Source: Armatimonadota bacterium (GTDB lineage Bacteria; Armatimonadota; Chthonomonadetes; Chthonomonadales; CAJBBX01). From it: DNA of 44,891 bases. The position numbers and the translations under genes are program-made. The stretch spans positions 1 to 44,891 of the forward strand of contig JAPLCQ010000011.1 of the NCBI GenBank assembly GCA_026392115.1, given 5' to 3'. The notes beneath the pieces were generated by a model that did not search any database, was not told the DNA's origin, and worked only from the letters and a program-made list of their open reading frames with translations. Below, piece by piece: positions 25,345 to 34,690 of this stretch. Position 1 is the stretch's first letter. Every line of letters starts with the position of its first letter.

Positions 25345-26910
25345 ATGAAGTCAACACTGCCGACCGCGATTGTTCTTTGTGCTGCATCGGCCTCTGCCCT
25401 TCTGGGCGCGCCGGCCCCGCCAACCCGGGGAGGTGTCGTGCTCACGGACGGGTTCGAGGCCGCCGGCGCGCTGCAGGATTGGCCCGGCGGCGGCGCACTG
25501 GATGCGGGCTTCCAGAGCAAGCAGTCGCTACGCGTCGAACGCGTGGCCTCAGGTTCGTCCATGGTTCGGCGCACGGTGCCCGTCGAGCGGCTCAGGGGCT
25601 ACGTGATCCGCGTGTCGGGTGTGGTCCGCGCCGAAGGCGTCTCGGACCGGCCGCAGCCGTGGAACGGTGTGAAGCTCATGCTGCCCATCACCTCCCCCGG
25701 CGGCACGCTCTACCCGCAGGCGAAGATCGGCGTCGGAACGTTCGGCTGGAAGCCCGTCAGCTTCATCATCCGGGTGCCGTCGGACGCGGCTGCGGCGGTC
25801 CTCCACCTCGGGCTGGAGGAGGTGTCCGGCAAGGTCTGGTTCGACGATATCCGCGTCACCGTCGTCCGCCCGCCTGCTCCACCCGCTCCCCGCGTCGCGC
25901 CCGCCAGGCCGTTCCGGGGCCACAGCCTGCCGCGCCTCCGCGGGGCCATGGTCAGCCCAGGCATCGACGCCGACGGCCTCCGCACATTCGGCAAGGAGTG
26001 GAACGCCAACGTTATCCGCTGGCAGCTGATCCGCTCCAACTCGCAGGCGGCCACGCAGACCACCTACGACCAGTGGCTCGATGCCGCGCTGGCCGGGCTC
26101 GATGCCGCGCTGCCCCAGTGCCGCAGGAACGGCCTGCTGGTGGTGGTGGACCTCCATTCCCCGCCCGGCGGCGCCGCAAATCAGGGCGGCTACGCCGCCG
26201 CCGACGCGGACCTCTTCTCCGACAAGCGCTGCCAGGAGCAGTTCGTGGAGGTCTGGCGCCGGATCGCCCGGCGCTACAAGGGTGTCGCGGGCATCTGGGG
26301 CTTCGACCTGGCCAACGAGCCCATCGAGGAGACCCTGGCCGAGGACGCCGACGACTGGCACGACCTGGCCGAGCGGGCGGGCAAGGCCGTGCGCGCCGTC
26401 GACCCGAGCCGGACGCTCATCGTCGAGTGCGCGGCGGGCGGCGGTCCGGGCGGGTTCGACGGCATGGAGCCTCTGGACCTGCCCAACGTGGTCTACAGCG
26501 TCCATATGTACCTGCCGCACGCATTCACGCACCAGGGCGTCTTCGGCCCGAGCCCGGAGATTCGCTACCCGGGCGTGGTGGACGGAGTGAAGTGGGACAA
26601 GGCGCAGATGGAAATCGCGCTGAAGCCCGTGGTGGAGTTCCAGCGCAAGTACGGGGTCCACATCTATGCCGGTGAGTTCAGCGCCATCCGCTGGGCTCCG
26701 GACGACAGCGCCTACCGCTATCTCCGCGACCTGATCGACCTGTTCGAGGCCTACGGCTGGGACTGGACCTACCACGCCTTCCGCGAGTGGGACGGCTGGA
26801 GCATTGAGCACGGCGCCGACCGCAAGGACAACGCTCCGGCAAAGACGCCGACCAGCCGCCAGACCCTCCTGCGCTCCTGGTACGCGAGGAATAGGAAGCC
26901 GGGGCTGTAG
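25345..26910 (+). CDS. Secreted GH5-like endoglycanase with N-terminal beta-sandwich
   Basis: This 521-residue protein has a signal peptide (about 1-22). Residues about 28-175 are a beta-sandwich carbohydrate-binding-like module ending in KVWFDDIRVTVV. A proline-rich linker follows, then a GH5 cellulase-type barrel from about residue 195. E325 in DLANEP is the expected acid/base and E444 in YAGEFSA the expected nucleophile. DLHSPPGG and HMYLPHAFTHQG are other typical GH5 strand-end motifs. GAGGAG lies just before the ATG. GH5 enzymes cut beta-1,4-glucan, mannan or xyloglucan; the substrate is not determined. It is 10 bp from the esterase gene, which suggests joint action on a decorated polysaccharide. 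Confidence 0.88.
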   Translation: MKSTLPTAIVLCAASASALLGAPAPPTRGGVVLTDGFEAAGALQDWPGGGALDAGFQSKQSLRVERVASGSSMVRRTVPVERLRGYVIRVSGVVRAEGVSDRPQPWNGVKLMLPITSPGGTLYPQAKIGVGTFGWKPVSFIIRVPSDAAAAVLHLGLEEVSGKVWFDDIRVTVVRPPAPPAPRVAPARPFRGHSLPRLRGAMVSPGIDADGLRTFGKEWNANVIRWQLIRSNSQAATQTTYDQWLDAALAGLDAALPQCRRNGLLVVVDLHSPPGGAANQGGYAAADADLFSDKRCQEQFVEVWRRIARRYKGVAGIWGFDLANEPIEETLAEDADDWHDLAERAGKAVRAVDPSRTLIVECAAGGGPGGFDGMEPLDLPNVVYSVHMYLPHAFTHQGVFGPSPEIRYPGVVDGVKWDKAQMEIALKPVVEFQRKYGVHIYAGEFSAIRWAPDDSAYRYLRDLIDLFEAYGWDWTYHAFREWDGWSIEHGADRKDNAPAKTPTSRQTLLRSWYARNRKPGL

Positions 26911-26993
26911 GCGGTCAGGACACGCCCGCGTCGCTCCCGTCGTATGCAGGGCTGTGGGGCGCCTGAAGATGATCGGCGCCGAGGAGGTTTGCG

Positions 26994-29318
26994 ATGATGC
27001 TCTGGGTGCAGGCGCTCTGCCTGGGGGCGCTGGCGGTGGGTGCGACAGCCTTGGCGGACTCCCCGCCGCCGGGAAAGGCCGAGAAGCCGCACCGCTGGAA
27101 GCCGGTGGCCGACGAGGTCTACCTTCAGGAGACGGTGACACGCATTCCGACGGCCAAGCCCGCCACCGCGGCCCTCTGTGCCGGGGGCATGGCCTACGCG
27201 GTGATCGACGGGGTCCTGAACTCGGTCGATGGCGTTGCCTTGAAGGCGGCGCCCGGAGCCCCGGTCGGCATCACCCGGCTCTGCGCGCTGGACGGCGTCG
27301 TCTGGGCCGCCGCCGCCGATGGGGCCTATAGGCTCCCGGGCAAAACATGGCAGCGCGTGGGGCAGGGCGCCTTCGTCGACTTCTGCCTGCACGACGGCGC
27401 CGTGCTGGCTGCCACCCGCGACGAGCTATACCGCTTCGACGGCGCCAAGCTCGTCAGCGCCACACCGGCGGGCGGCTACCTCTCCGACGATATCACGCTG
27501 GTGATGGATGACTTCAGCCAGGTCATCGCCGACCCGGTGCAGATCGGACCCATCAGCCGCATCGCCTCCTTCGCGGGCGTCGTCTACCTGCTGCGCGGCG
27601 GGTCGCCGGCGCTCATCGAGGGCAAGACGCTCATCCGCAGCGTGGCCGATTGGGGTTCCCTCCCCGCCGACGCCCGCGACATGCTGGCCACGGGCAGCTC
27701 CGTCACTTTCGCCACCGCGAAGGGGCTCGGCGTCCTCCGAGGCATGAGCCTGACGCAGGTGCGCGGCGCCGACGGCCTGCCGGTGGAGGATGCCACCTGC
27801 CTGGCCGAGGGCGTCGACGGCGACCTGTGGATCGGCACCACCCGCGGGGCCGTCCGGCGCGTGGGCCGCGACTTCCACTACTTCGGCGCGGGCAACTGGC
27901 TGCCCGGCGACCACGTCAACGGCATCAGCGCCGATGGGGACCGCGTGCTGATCGCCACCGACGGCGGCGTTTCGCTGCTCCGGTATGAGCCCTACACGCT
28001 GGCCAAGAAGGCGGCGCACTTCGAGCGCGAACTGGACGCCTGGGGCTTCAAGCGGCTCGGCTTCGTCAACAGCCTGGGCTGGGGCGGCGAGGCCGACGGC
28101 TGGATTCGCGGCATCAGTGACAACGACGGCGGCAACGCCGCAAGCTACCTGGCCGCCATGTGCTACAAGTACGCGGTCACGGGCGATGAGAAGGCGCGGC
28201 AGGCGGCGGCCGACACCTTCGACGCGCTGGTCTGGCTGGGCGACATCACGGGCAAGCCGGGCTTCATCGCGCGGTCGGTCTGGTCGGTGGCGGGCGACAA
28301 AGGAGAGCGCTCCAATCGGGGTTCCGGCGGCCTGCCGGCCAAGTGGTACCCCACCGCCGACGGCAAGTTCCTCTGGAAGGGCGACACCTCCAGCGACGAA
28401 GTGAACGGTCACTTCTATGGCGTCACCCTCTACCATGACCTGGTTGCCAAGGGCAAGGAGAAGGTCCGCGCCGCCGAGCACCTGGCCCGCATCTCCAAGC
28501 ACCTCCTCGACCACGGCTGGGTGCTGGAGGACATGGACGGCAAGCCCACGCGTTGGGGCCGCTGGGACCCAGACTACCTGCTCAAGCCCTACGGCTCCGA
28601 CGCACGCGGCCTCAACGGCATGGAGGCCCAGACCTACATGACCACCGCCCTGGCGCAGACCGGCCGCCGCGAGTTCGCCGAGGGCCTGCGGCAGACCGTG
28701 AAGTGGCGCTACCAGACCTACACCGTGCGACAGCGCGTCACCTTCCCGCCGGACCTGCCGGCCCCGTGGGACGACGAGCTGGCCTTCCGCTGCTACGTGC
28801 CCCTGCTCACCTACGCCACCGACCCGGAGCTCAAGGCCATCTACCGCCGCAGCCTCGACCGGACGTGGGAGATTCTCCGCGTGCAGCGCCTACCCTTCTT
28901 CAACTTCCACTACGGCGGCCTCACCGGGAACGACTGCGACGAGCAGGAAGCCGCGGCAACACTGCGCGAGACGCCGTTGGACGTGGTCAGCTACAGCTAC
29001 CACAACTCGCACCGGCTCGACCTGGCGCCCGGCAAGGAACACACCTCCTTCGGCGGCGCCGCGCGGGGTCTCTCGCCGCGCGAGGGCTCGCCCGAACTGG
29101 GATCGGGCTCGGCCCTGAGCCTCGACGGCGGCTCCGGCGGCCGAGGCGCCTTCCCGCCCACCGGCTGGCTCGAGGGCTACTGGATGGGCCGCTACTACGG
29201 TATGCTCCAGGCGCCCACCACCCGCGACAAAGCCGCCACCACGCTCCCGCCGCGCGACCCCTCCCTGCGAGGCGCCGCCCCCTACAGCGGCCCCGAGCGC
29301 CCCAAGGAGCGCGGATAG
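26994..29318 (+). CDS. Secreted beta-propeller plus alpha-helical protein of unknown function
   Basis: The 774-residue protein has a signal peptide (about 1-22); GAGGAGG lies 7 bases before the ATG, and a second ATG follows at once. Residues about 45-335 read as propeller blades, with WIGTTRGAVRRVG and LIATDGGVSLL resembling the two-component-regulator (sensor) propeller repeat. Residues about 345-700 are mostly alpha-helical, like an alpha/alpha toroid, with WGRWDPDYLL, GLNGMEAQTYM and NFHYGGLTGNDCDEQ. Many toroid folds belong to polysaccharide lyases or glycosidases, so an enzyme is possible. I do not recognise a catalytic motif and assign no activity. It is followed by hairpins and its own downstream gene. 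Confidence 0.6.
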   Translation: MMLWVQALCLGALAVGATALADSPPPGKAEKPHRWKPVADEVYLQETVTRIPTAKPATAALCAGGMAYAVIDGVLNSVDGVALKAAPGAPVGITRLCALDGVVWAAAADGAYRLPGKTWQRVGQGAFVDFCLHDGAVLAATRDELYRFDGAKLVSATPAGGYLSDDITLVMDDFSQVIADPVQIGPISRIASFAGVVYLLRGGSPALIEGKTLIRSVADWGSLPADARDMLATGSSVTFATAKGLGVLRGMSLTQVRGADGLPVEDATCLAEGVDGDLWIGTTRGAVRRVGRDFHYFGAGNWLPGDHVNGISADGDRVLIATDGGVSLLRYEPYTLAKKAAHFERELDAWGFKRLGFVNSLGWGGEADGWIRGISDNDGGNAASYLAAMCYKYAVTGDEKARQAAADTFDALVWLGDITGKPGFIARSVWSVAGDKGERSNRGSGGLPAKWYPTADGKFLWKGDTSSDEVNGHFYGVTLYHDLVAKGKEKVRAAEHLARISKHLLDHGWVLEDMDGKPTRWGRWDPDYLLKPYGSDARGLNGMEAQTYMTTALAQTGRREFAEGLRQTVKWRYQTYTVRQRVTFPPDLPAPWDDELAFRCYVPLLTYATDPELKAIYRRSLDRTWEILRVQRLPFFNFHYGGLTGNDCDEQEAAATLRETPLDVVSYSYHNSHRLDLAPGKEHTSFGGAARGLSPREGSPELGSGSALSLDGGSGGRGAFPPTGWLEGYWMGRYYGMLQAPTTRDKAATTLPPRDPSLRGAAPYSGPERPKERG

Positions 29319-29329
29319 CCGCGTAAGCC

Positions 29330-29360
29330 CCGCGCGACACGCGGCGCCCCGGGCGGTTTT
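29330..29360 (+). terminator. Possible intrinsic terminator after the propeller gene
   Basis: CCGCG-CGACA-CGCGG (29330-29344) is followed by CGCC-CCG-GGCG (29345-29355) and then GTTTT. The stems are short but the T-run is correctly placed. A third hairpin, CGCGG-ATAG-CCGCG, overlaps the stop codon at 29310-29323. Confidence 0.4.
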
Positions 29361-29418
29361 GGGGTTATCCTATGGCATCACGCGGCAGGTTGCCGCACTG
29401 CCGACCGGAGGCGCCGCG

Positions 29419-31557
29419 ATGTTGCGATGGATCGTCCTGATGCTGGTGGGCCTGGCTGCCTGCTCCGCGCCGGGGGCCGGGGCGCAGTTGATCGTCCGCA
29501 GCCTCCTGCCCGACGCCAACGTGGCCCGCGCACGCCGCACGGTGACGCTGACGGCGCTCGTCGAGAACGCCTCGCCGACGACGGCGAGCGTGCGGGTCGC
29601 CCTGACGGCCCCGCGCGGCGTGGCGGTGGCACCGGCCGCGACCCAGACGGTGCGGATCGCGGCGGCCGACACGGCGCGCGTCGCCTGGCGCGTCAATGCC
29701 TCGCAGCCTGGCGAGCAGCGCTTCGGCGTGGCCGCCGGAGCCGCCAAGGCCGAGCTGAAGCTCCTATTCCTCCCCGCACTGGCGGCGCGCAAGCAGGCCT
29801 ACATCCCGACGCCGAAGCCCGTCAAGACCACCATGCTGATCGGCGCCCACAACTGCCCGCTCTGGGAGGCCGACCGGCCCGGCATGTGGGCCAACATCCT
29901 GAAGCACCCCGAGCGCACTCCCGCGCTCGGCTTCTATGCGCAGGAGAACCCCGAGGTGGCCGACTGGGAGACCAAGTGGGCCGTGGAGCACGGCGTCTCC
30001 TTCTTCATCTACTGCTGGTACCGCGACGGCCAGGGCGGCCCGGTGAAGATGAACTTCGGCTCCGCCATCCACGACTCGCTCTTCAAGTCCCGCTTCCGCA
30101 GCAAGATGAAGTACACGATCATGTGGGAGAACCAGTCGCGCGGGCAGGCCGGCGTCTCCAGCGAGCAGGACCTGATGCAGAACCTGCTCCCCTTCTGGAT
30201 GGAGAACTACTTCAAGGACCCCGGCTACCTGAAGGTGGACAACAAGCCGGTCCTCTACATCTACCGGCCGGAGTTCCTCGTGGACGATCTGGGCGGCATC
30301 GGGCAGGTTCGGGCCGCCTTCGACAGAATGCGCGACGCCTGCCGCGCGGCGGGCTTCGATGGCCTCTACCTGCTGGGCGAGTACCGCGGCCTCGACCCCT
30401 TGCACCTGACGCTGCTGAAGTCGCTGGGCCTCGACTACGTGTTCGCCTACTGCTGGTACGTGCCCAACAACCCCACACCGCAGCAGTCCATCGACACGCA
30501 GATGGGCTACCTCCGCAAGACGCAGGAGCTGGGCATCCTGCCGCAGGTGCCCACCGTCTCGCAGGCCTGGAGCGGCTGGGCCGACGAGGGGACCATCTGG
30601 AAGATTCCGCCGAAGGACTTCGGTCGCCTCCTGACGCAGGCCCGCGACTTCGCCCAGACGCTCCCCAAGGAGGAGCTGGGCAGCCGCATGCTTCTGCTGG
30701 ACAACTGGAACGAGTGGGGCGAAGGGCACTACATCGCACCCTACCGCGAGTACGGCTTCGGCTACCTCGACGCCGTGCGGGACGTCTTCGCTCCGGGCGC
30801 CGGGCCGCACCAGGACCTGCTGCCCGAGGACATCGGAATGGGCCCCTACGACAAGCCGTACAAGGCGATCAGGGCCCGCGAGGAGGCGGCTCGCAAGGCG
30901 GCCTCCAAGCTCGTCCGCAAGCCGGGCTGGGACGAGCCGGGCCTGGCGGCGTGGTGGTCATTCGATGAGCCCGCCGGCGCCGACGCCCTGCTGGACTCCT
31001 CGGGCCACCGGCTGGGCGGGCAGCTGGTCAAGGCCAAGCGTGCACCGGGCATCGCCGGTAGCGCTATGGTCTGCTCCGGCGGCTGGGGTCTGATCCCGCC
31101 GTCGCCGTCGCTCTCGTTCACCGAGGGGCTGACGATCAGCTGCTGGGTCAAGTCCGCCGAGGGCGGGCAGGGCAACACCTGGGTGGTCAACCGCGTCTAC
31201 TCCGGCGGCACCGACACGGGCTACCGGTTGGGCGTGGTGGACGGCAAGCCCTGCTTCGAGGTGCCGCTCACCAGCTTCAGCCACCACCTCAGCGCCCAGC
31301 AGGACCTGCCCACGGGTCGCTGGACGCACCTGGCGGGCACGTTCGACGGCAAGGTGATGCGTCTGTACGTCGACGGCGTTGAGGCCGCCGCAATGGAGCG
31401 CCCCGGCCCCGCCAAGGCCAACGACTTCCACATCTGCCTGGGCAACTACGAAGTGGACCACAAGGCCTACTTCCGCGGCCTGCTCGACGAAGTGAAGCTC
31501 TACAGCCGCGCCCTGACCGCGGAGGAGGTGCGCAAGCATGCGGGCCAGTACCGGTAG
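29419..31557 (+). CDS. Secreted WbsX/GH99-like protein with C-terminal LamG domain
   Basis: From the ATG at 29419 (GGAGG 7 bases upstream) the product is 712 residues with a leader MLRWIVLMLVGLAACSAPGA; a cysteine in it may also allow lipidation. Residues about 20-120 look Ig-like. Residues about 125-480 match the WbsX/GH99-type barrel, with AHNCPLW, FFIYCWYRDG, VLYIYRPE and DNWNEWGEG containing E432. Residues about 505-705 are a concanavalin-like LamG domain beginning GLAAWWSFDE and closing with LLDEVKLYSRALTAEEV. WbsX-like proteins are classed near GH71/GH99 endo-acting enzymes, although some were first labelled glycosyltransferases. With a signal peptide and a LamG lectin domain, a secreted hydrolase is likelier. 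It overlaps the next gene by 20 bases. Confidence 0.8.
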   Translation: MLRWIVLMLVGLAACSAPGAGAQLIVRSLLPDANVARARRTVTLTALVENASPTTASVRVALTAPRGVAVAPAATQTVRIAAADTARVAWRVNASQPGEQRFGVAAGAAKAELKLLFLPALAARKQAYIPTPKPVKTTMLIGAHNCPLWEADRPGMWANILKHPERTPALGFYAQENPEVADWETKWAVEHGVSFFIYCWYRDGQGGPVKMNFGSAIHDSLFKSRFRSKMKYTIMWENQSRGQAGVSSEQDLMQNLLPFWMENYFKDPGYLKVDNKPVLYIYRPEFLVDDLGGIGQVRAAFDRMRDACRAAGFDGLYLLGEYRGLDPLHLTLLKSLGLDYVFAYCWYVPNNPTPQQSIDTQMGYLRKTQELGILPQVPTVSQAWSGWADEGTIWKIPPKDFGRLLTQARDFAQTLPKEELGSRMLLLDNWNEWGEGHYIAPYREYGFGYLDAVRDVFAPGAGPHQDLLPEDIGMGPYDKPYKAIRAREEAARKAASKLVRKPGWDEPGLAAWWSFDEPAGADALLDSSGHRLGGQLVKAKRAPGIAGSAMVCSGGWGLIPPSPSLSFTEGLTISCWVKSAEGGQGNTWVVNRVYSGGTDTGYRLGVVDGKPCFEVPLTSFSHHLSAQQDLPTGRWTHLAGTFDGKVMRLYVDGVEAAAMERPGPAKANDFHICLGNYEVDHKAYFRGLLDEVKLYSRALTAEEVRKHAGQYR

Positions 31558-31969
31558 GCTCCTTGCGGCTGCCCTGGCCGTGATACTCGGGCTATGCGGC
31601 TGCCCGGCCCGCAAGGCGCACGACGAGCATAACCATGGGAGCGCGAGCGCCAGCCCGGCGCGCAAAGGCCCGGTGACCTACGCGGAACTGGGCGTGCAGC
31701 CCTACCCCGGCTCCAAGCCGTGGGGCAAGCAGCCCTCCATGCGGTTCGTCCACGACGACGTGCAGGCCTGTACGCTCATGTGCCGCGCCATAACCGCCAT
31801 GGCCGACATGGAGCGCCACTTCACTAGCCAGCTCACTGACGTGGTGCGCACTCCCACATCGGATGGCTGCAAGCTCAAGGGCCGCAACCGAGCCAAGCAG
31901 GAGACGACGGTGCAACTACTGGACGAGCGCGGCAAGGCCACGCGCGCCGCCATCACTGTGATCTTCTGA
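31538..31969 (+). CDS. Small lipoprotein of unknown function
   Basis: The 143-residue protein begins inside the last codons of the WbsX-like gene, with GGAGGAGG 9 bases before its ATG, so translation is probably coupled. The leader ends at LGLCGC, a lipobox. The mature part has a His/Ser-rich linker and a small alpha/beta domain that opens with LGVQPYPGSKPWGKQPSMRF, followed by a helix and two strands ending TVQLLDERGKATRAAITVIF. I do not recognise the family. Being tied to a secreted carbohydrate-active gene, it may help in surface attachment, but that is a guess. Confidence 0.7.
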   Translation: MRASTGRLLAAALAVILGLCGCPARKAHDEHNHGSASASPARKGPVTYAELGVQPYPGSKPWGKQPSMRFVHDDVQACTLMCRAITAMADMERHFTSQLTDVVRTPTSDGCKLKGRNRAKQETTVQLLDERGKATRAAITVIF

Positions 31970-32123
31970 GGCTACAGACGGCGTGCCTGGATGGGGCTTG
32001 CCGGGAGACGCCGCCGCTTCATGGAACTCGCCAAGCGCACGGGTGGATCGTGCGGCCGTCCGTCTGCGCATGCGGTAAGGCCCGGCCATGTCGCCTGATC
32101 AGGGCCAAAGGATGGAGACCCAA

Positions 32124-34538
32124 ATGCCTGCACGTCGCGCCCGTTACGCCGCTTGCCTCCTCGTCGCACTGGCAGGGCCAGCCCTCGGCGCGGGAGCCGA
32201 CAAGGCGCCCGCTACCCCGTGGTGGGACCGGTTTCCCACGCTGTACCAGACGGGCGACGTGGCCCGCGCCGCACGCTCCCACGCTTCGGCCATGCTCTGT
32301 GGCGCCGCGGACGACCCCGCCTGGGGCCTCTTCGGCCAGCGGCAGCGCATCGCAACCTCCCGGGCGCAGATCGCTGACGCACACAAGCGCGGCATCAAGG
32401 CCCTCTCGTGGTTCGAGGGGTTCGGTACCGCCGGCCTCTGCTACATCGGCGAGGTGCGCCGCGATGCCCAGGGACGCCTGATCAAGACCAAGGAAGACCC
32501 CGACCTGACGCGCCTCTTCCACCTCCATTGGGACTGGCAGACCACCACGGGCGAGGGCGAGGTGGTCTGGGTGGGAGCCCACAACACGTTCGACGACGAC
32601 GCCTTCGCCCGGCCCTACACGCGCACCCATCCGCGCTACGGCATGCCGCCCATGCGCTACCCCGACGGCCGCATCGCATCCGGCGCCACCGACCCCGCCG
32701 ACCCGCGCACGCACCGCGTCTACGATGCGGCGTGCTCCAAGGACGTGCTGGGCCGCGTCTTCTTCGAGTACGAGTACAACGACGCTCTGAACCGGATCCA
32801 GCCCGCCACGGGCAAGCCGCTGGGGCCTCTGCGCGGCCTGGTGCAGGCCTCGGAGGCGCCCTCGGGCGTGCCGGACCCGGGCTTCACGCCCGAGCAGTGG
32901 CGCGCCATGAAGCGGCCCCGCTACGCCGGAGCCGTCTGCCCCGGCAAGGACTCGGCCTGTCCGAGCTGGATCGACTACGCCCGCGGCTCGGTCCGCGCCG
33001 CGCTGGACGCCGGCATTGACGGGCTCTGGGTCGACAACTGGTCGCCGTGGGACAGCTTCAACGCCAAGCCGCTGCTCAAGGCGTTTGGCGACTGGTCGGT
33101 GGAAGGCTTCCGCCGGCGCAAGGGCGTCGATATCCGCGCTTACCTGCAGCAGAGGTTGCGCGAGCTGGGCGGCGACCCGACCAACATGGACGACCCGAAG
33201 TGGTCCGACCCCCGATGGCGCGACGACCCCGTCTGGCGCGCCTACCTGGTCTACAAGCGGCGCACGGGTGCGTCAGCGCTTTCCGCCATGTACCGTACGC
33301 TGAAGCGCGAAGCCGCTGCGGTCGGCAAGCCCGATTTCCTGGTCAGCGGCAACGATATCCCCGGCTACTCGCTGGGTTGGGTCCGGGGCGACCTTGACAT
33401 GGTCAGCACCGAACTCACCTGGGGATGGTCTCTCACCGGCGGCCCGCGCGGGCTGATGCCGCCGCCGCTGGGCAGCTATGTGCCGGTCTACCGCCTTGCT
33501 CGGGAACACGCCAAGAGCCGTTTCGTGAACCTCTGGATGTATGGCCCCGATGAGGCGAAGAAGAGGCCGGGCATCGCCAACGTCTGCTACTACCAGGGCC
33601 TCGCCTCACACGCGCTGCCGATGCCGCTGCCCGGCGCAACCATAGGGACCGATGGGGCGGACGCCGCCTTCTTCGGCTTCGTGCGCCGAGCCGCCCCGCT
33701 CTTCGGCGACCGGCGGCCCGTGGAGCAGGTGGGCCTCTACTACTCCTCGTCGTCGCAGCTCATGGAGATGCTGCCCGGCGGCTTCCGCGACCACGGCGAC
33801 CAGCCGCACAGCTTCTCGTTCTACGGGTGGGGCGCCGCGCTCACCATGCTGCACCTCCCGTGGCGGGCCCTGCCCGAGTGGAAGGTAACCGACCGCGAAC
33901 TGCGCGGCCTGAAGGCCCTCATCATCCCCAGCGCCGAGGTCTTCCCGCGCGAAGACCTGCCCGCGCTCAAGCGGTGGGTGCAGCGCGGCGGTCGGTTGCT
34001 CATCGCCGGCAACTGCGGGCTGCGGTTCGGCGAAGGCGCCGACTTCGCCCGCGCCCCCGCCGGGGGTACGCTGGCGTCGCTGGCCGGCGCCATGGGTGAC
34101 GGCTCCGTGCTGCGCGTGGCCGACGATCCCGCCCGCCCCTTCTACTCCGCCGACAAGGCGAGGCCCACGCTGCTTCCCGGCCTCCAGGCGTTGCTGGCAC
34201 GGGCCGGCCTCGCGGCGAGCGGCCTCGCGCTTGCCTCGGCGGACGCTCCCTGGACCGTGGGTCTGACGCCCTACCGATCCAGCGGGCGCCTCTTCGTCGA
34301 TGTGAACAACACGGACATCGCCCTGCCGTCCGACCGGATCACCCCGGCGCCGCCGGTCACCTTCACCGTGCAGCTTCCGCCCGACCTGCGGGGCAAGCGG
34401 CTCCGGGCGCGCGTGATCTCGCCCCAGGTCCCGACCCCCGAGGCCCGTCTGCGCGTATCGGGTGCGTCGGCCACCGTGGCGCTGGGGTCTGTCCAGTGTT
34501 ACGCTTCCGTGATCCTCGAGGCCGACCCGGTGCGGTAA
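32124..34538 (+). CDS. Secreted GH-like TIM-barrel protein with GATase-like domain
   Basis: The start at 32124 is chosen because GGAGA lies 5 bases upstream and the product opens with a signal peptide (MPARRARYAACLLVALAG); in-frame ATGs at 32112 and 32088 exist. The 804-residue protein has a barrel-like region (about 20-470) with KALSWFEGFG, AALDAGIDGLWVDNWSPWDSFN and ELTWGWSLTGG, resembling the loosely defined GHL families and GH42-type barrels. Residues about 530-650 (GLKALIIPSAEVFPREDLPALKRWV then GGRLLIAGN) look like the GATase-like domain of beta-galactosidases. The C-terminus is a beta-sandwich. Catalytic residues were not assigned with confidence. The secretion signal and neighbourhood suggest another polysaccharide-active enzyme. 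Confidence 0.62.
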   Translation: MPARRARYAACLLVALAGPALGAGADKAPATPWWDRFPTLYQTGDVARAARSHASAMLCGAADDPAWGLFGQRQRIATSRAQIADAHKRGIKALSWFEGFGTAGLCYIGEVRRDAQGRLIKTKEDPDLTRLFHLHWDWQTTTGEGEVVWVGAHNTFDDDAFARPYTRTHPRYGMPPMRYPDGRIASGATDPADPRTHRVYDAACSKDVLGRVFFEYEYNDALNRIQPATGKPLGPLRGLVQASEAPSGVPDPGFTPEQWRAMKRPRYAGAVCPGKDSACPSWIDYARGSVRAALDAGIDGLWVDNWSPWDSFNAKPLLKAFGDWSVEGFRRRKGVDIRAYLQQRLRELGGDPTNMDDPKWSDPRWRDDPVWRAYLVYKRRTGASALSAMYRTLKREAAAVGKPDFLVSGNDIPGYSLGWVRGDLDMVSTELTWGWSLTGGPRGLMPPPLGSYVPVYRLAREHAKSRFVNLWMYGPDEAKKRPGIANVCYYQGLASHALPMPLPGATIGTDGADAAFFGFVRRAAPLFGDRRPVEQVGLYYSSSSQLMEMLPGGFRDHGDQPHSFSFYGWGAALTMLHLPWRALPEWKVTDRELRGLKALIIPSAEVFPREDLPALKRWVQRGGRLLIAGNCGLRFGEGADFARAPAGGTLASLAGAMGDGSVLRVADDPARPFYSADKARPTLLPGLQALLARAGLAASGLALASADAPWTVGLTPYRSSGRLFVDVNNTDIALPSDRITPAPPVTFTVQLPPDLRGKRLRARVISPQVPTPEARLRVSGASATVALGSVQCYASVILEADPVR

Positions 34539-34690
34539 CAGCCGTGGCGGCGTCGTGCAGGCGCGCGTCGGATGGTGCGGACATGCCCGAGAAGGCACGG
34601 ATGCGTCTCCCTGACGTGCTACGCTTCAGCTATACCTGGCAGGGGACCGCGCCGGTTGGTTCCGCACAGACCCATTGAGGAGGCAAAACC

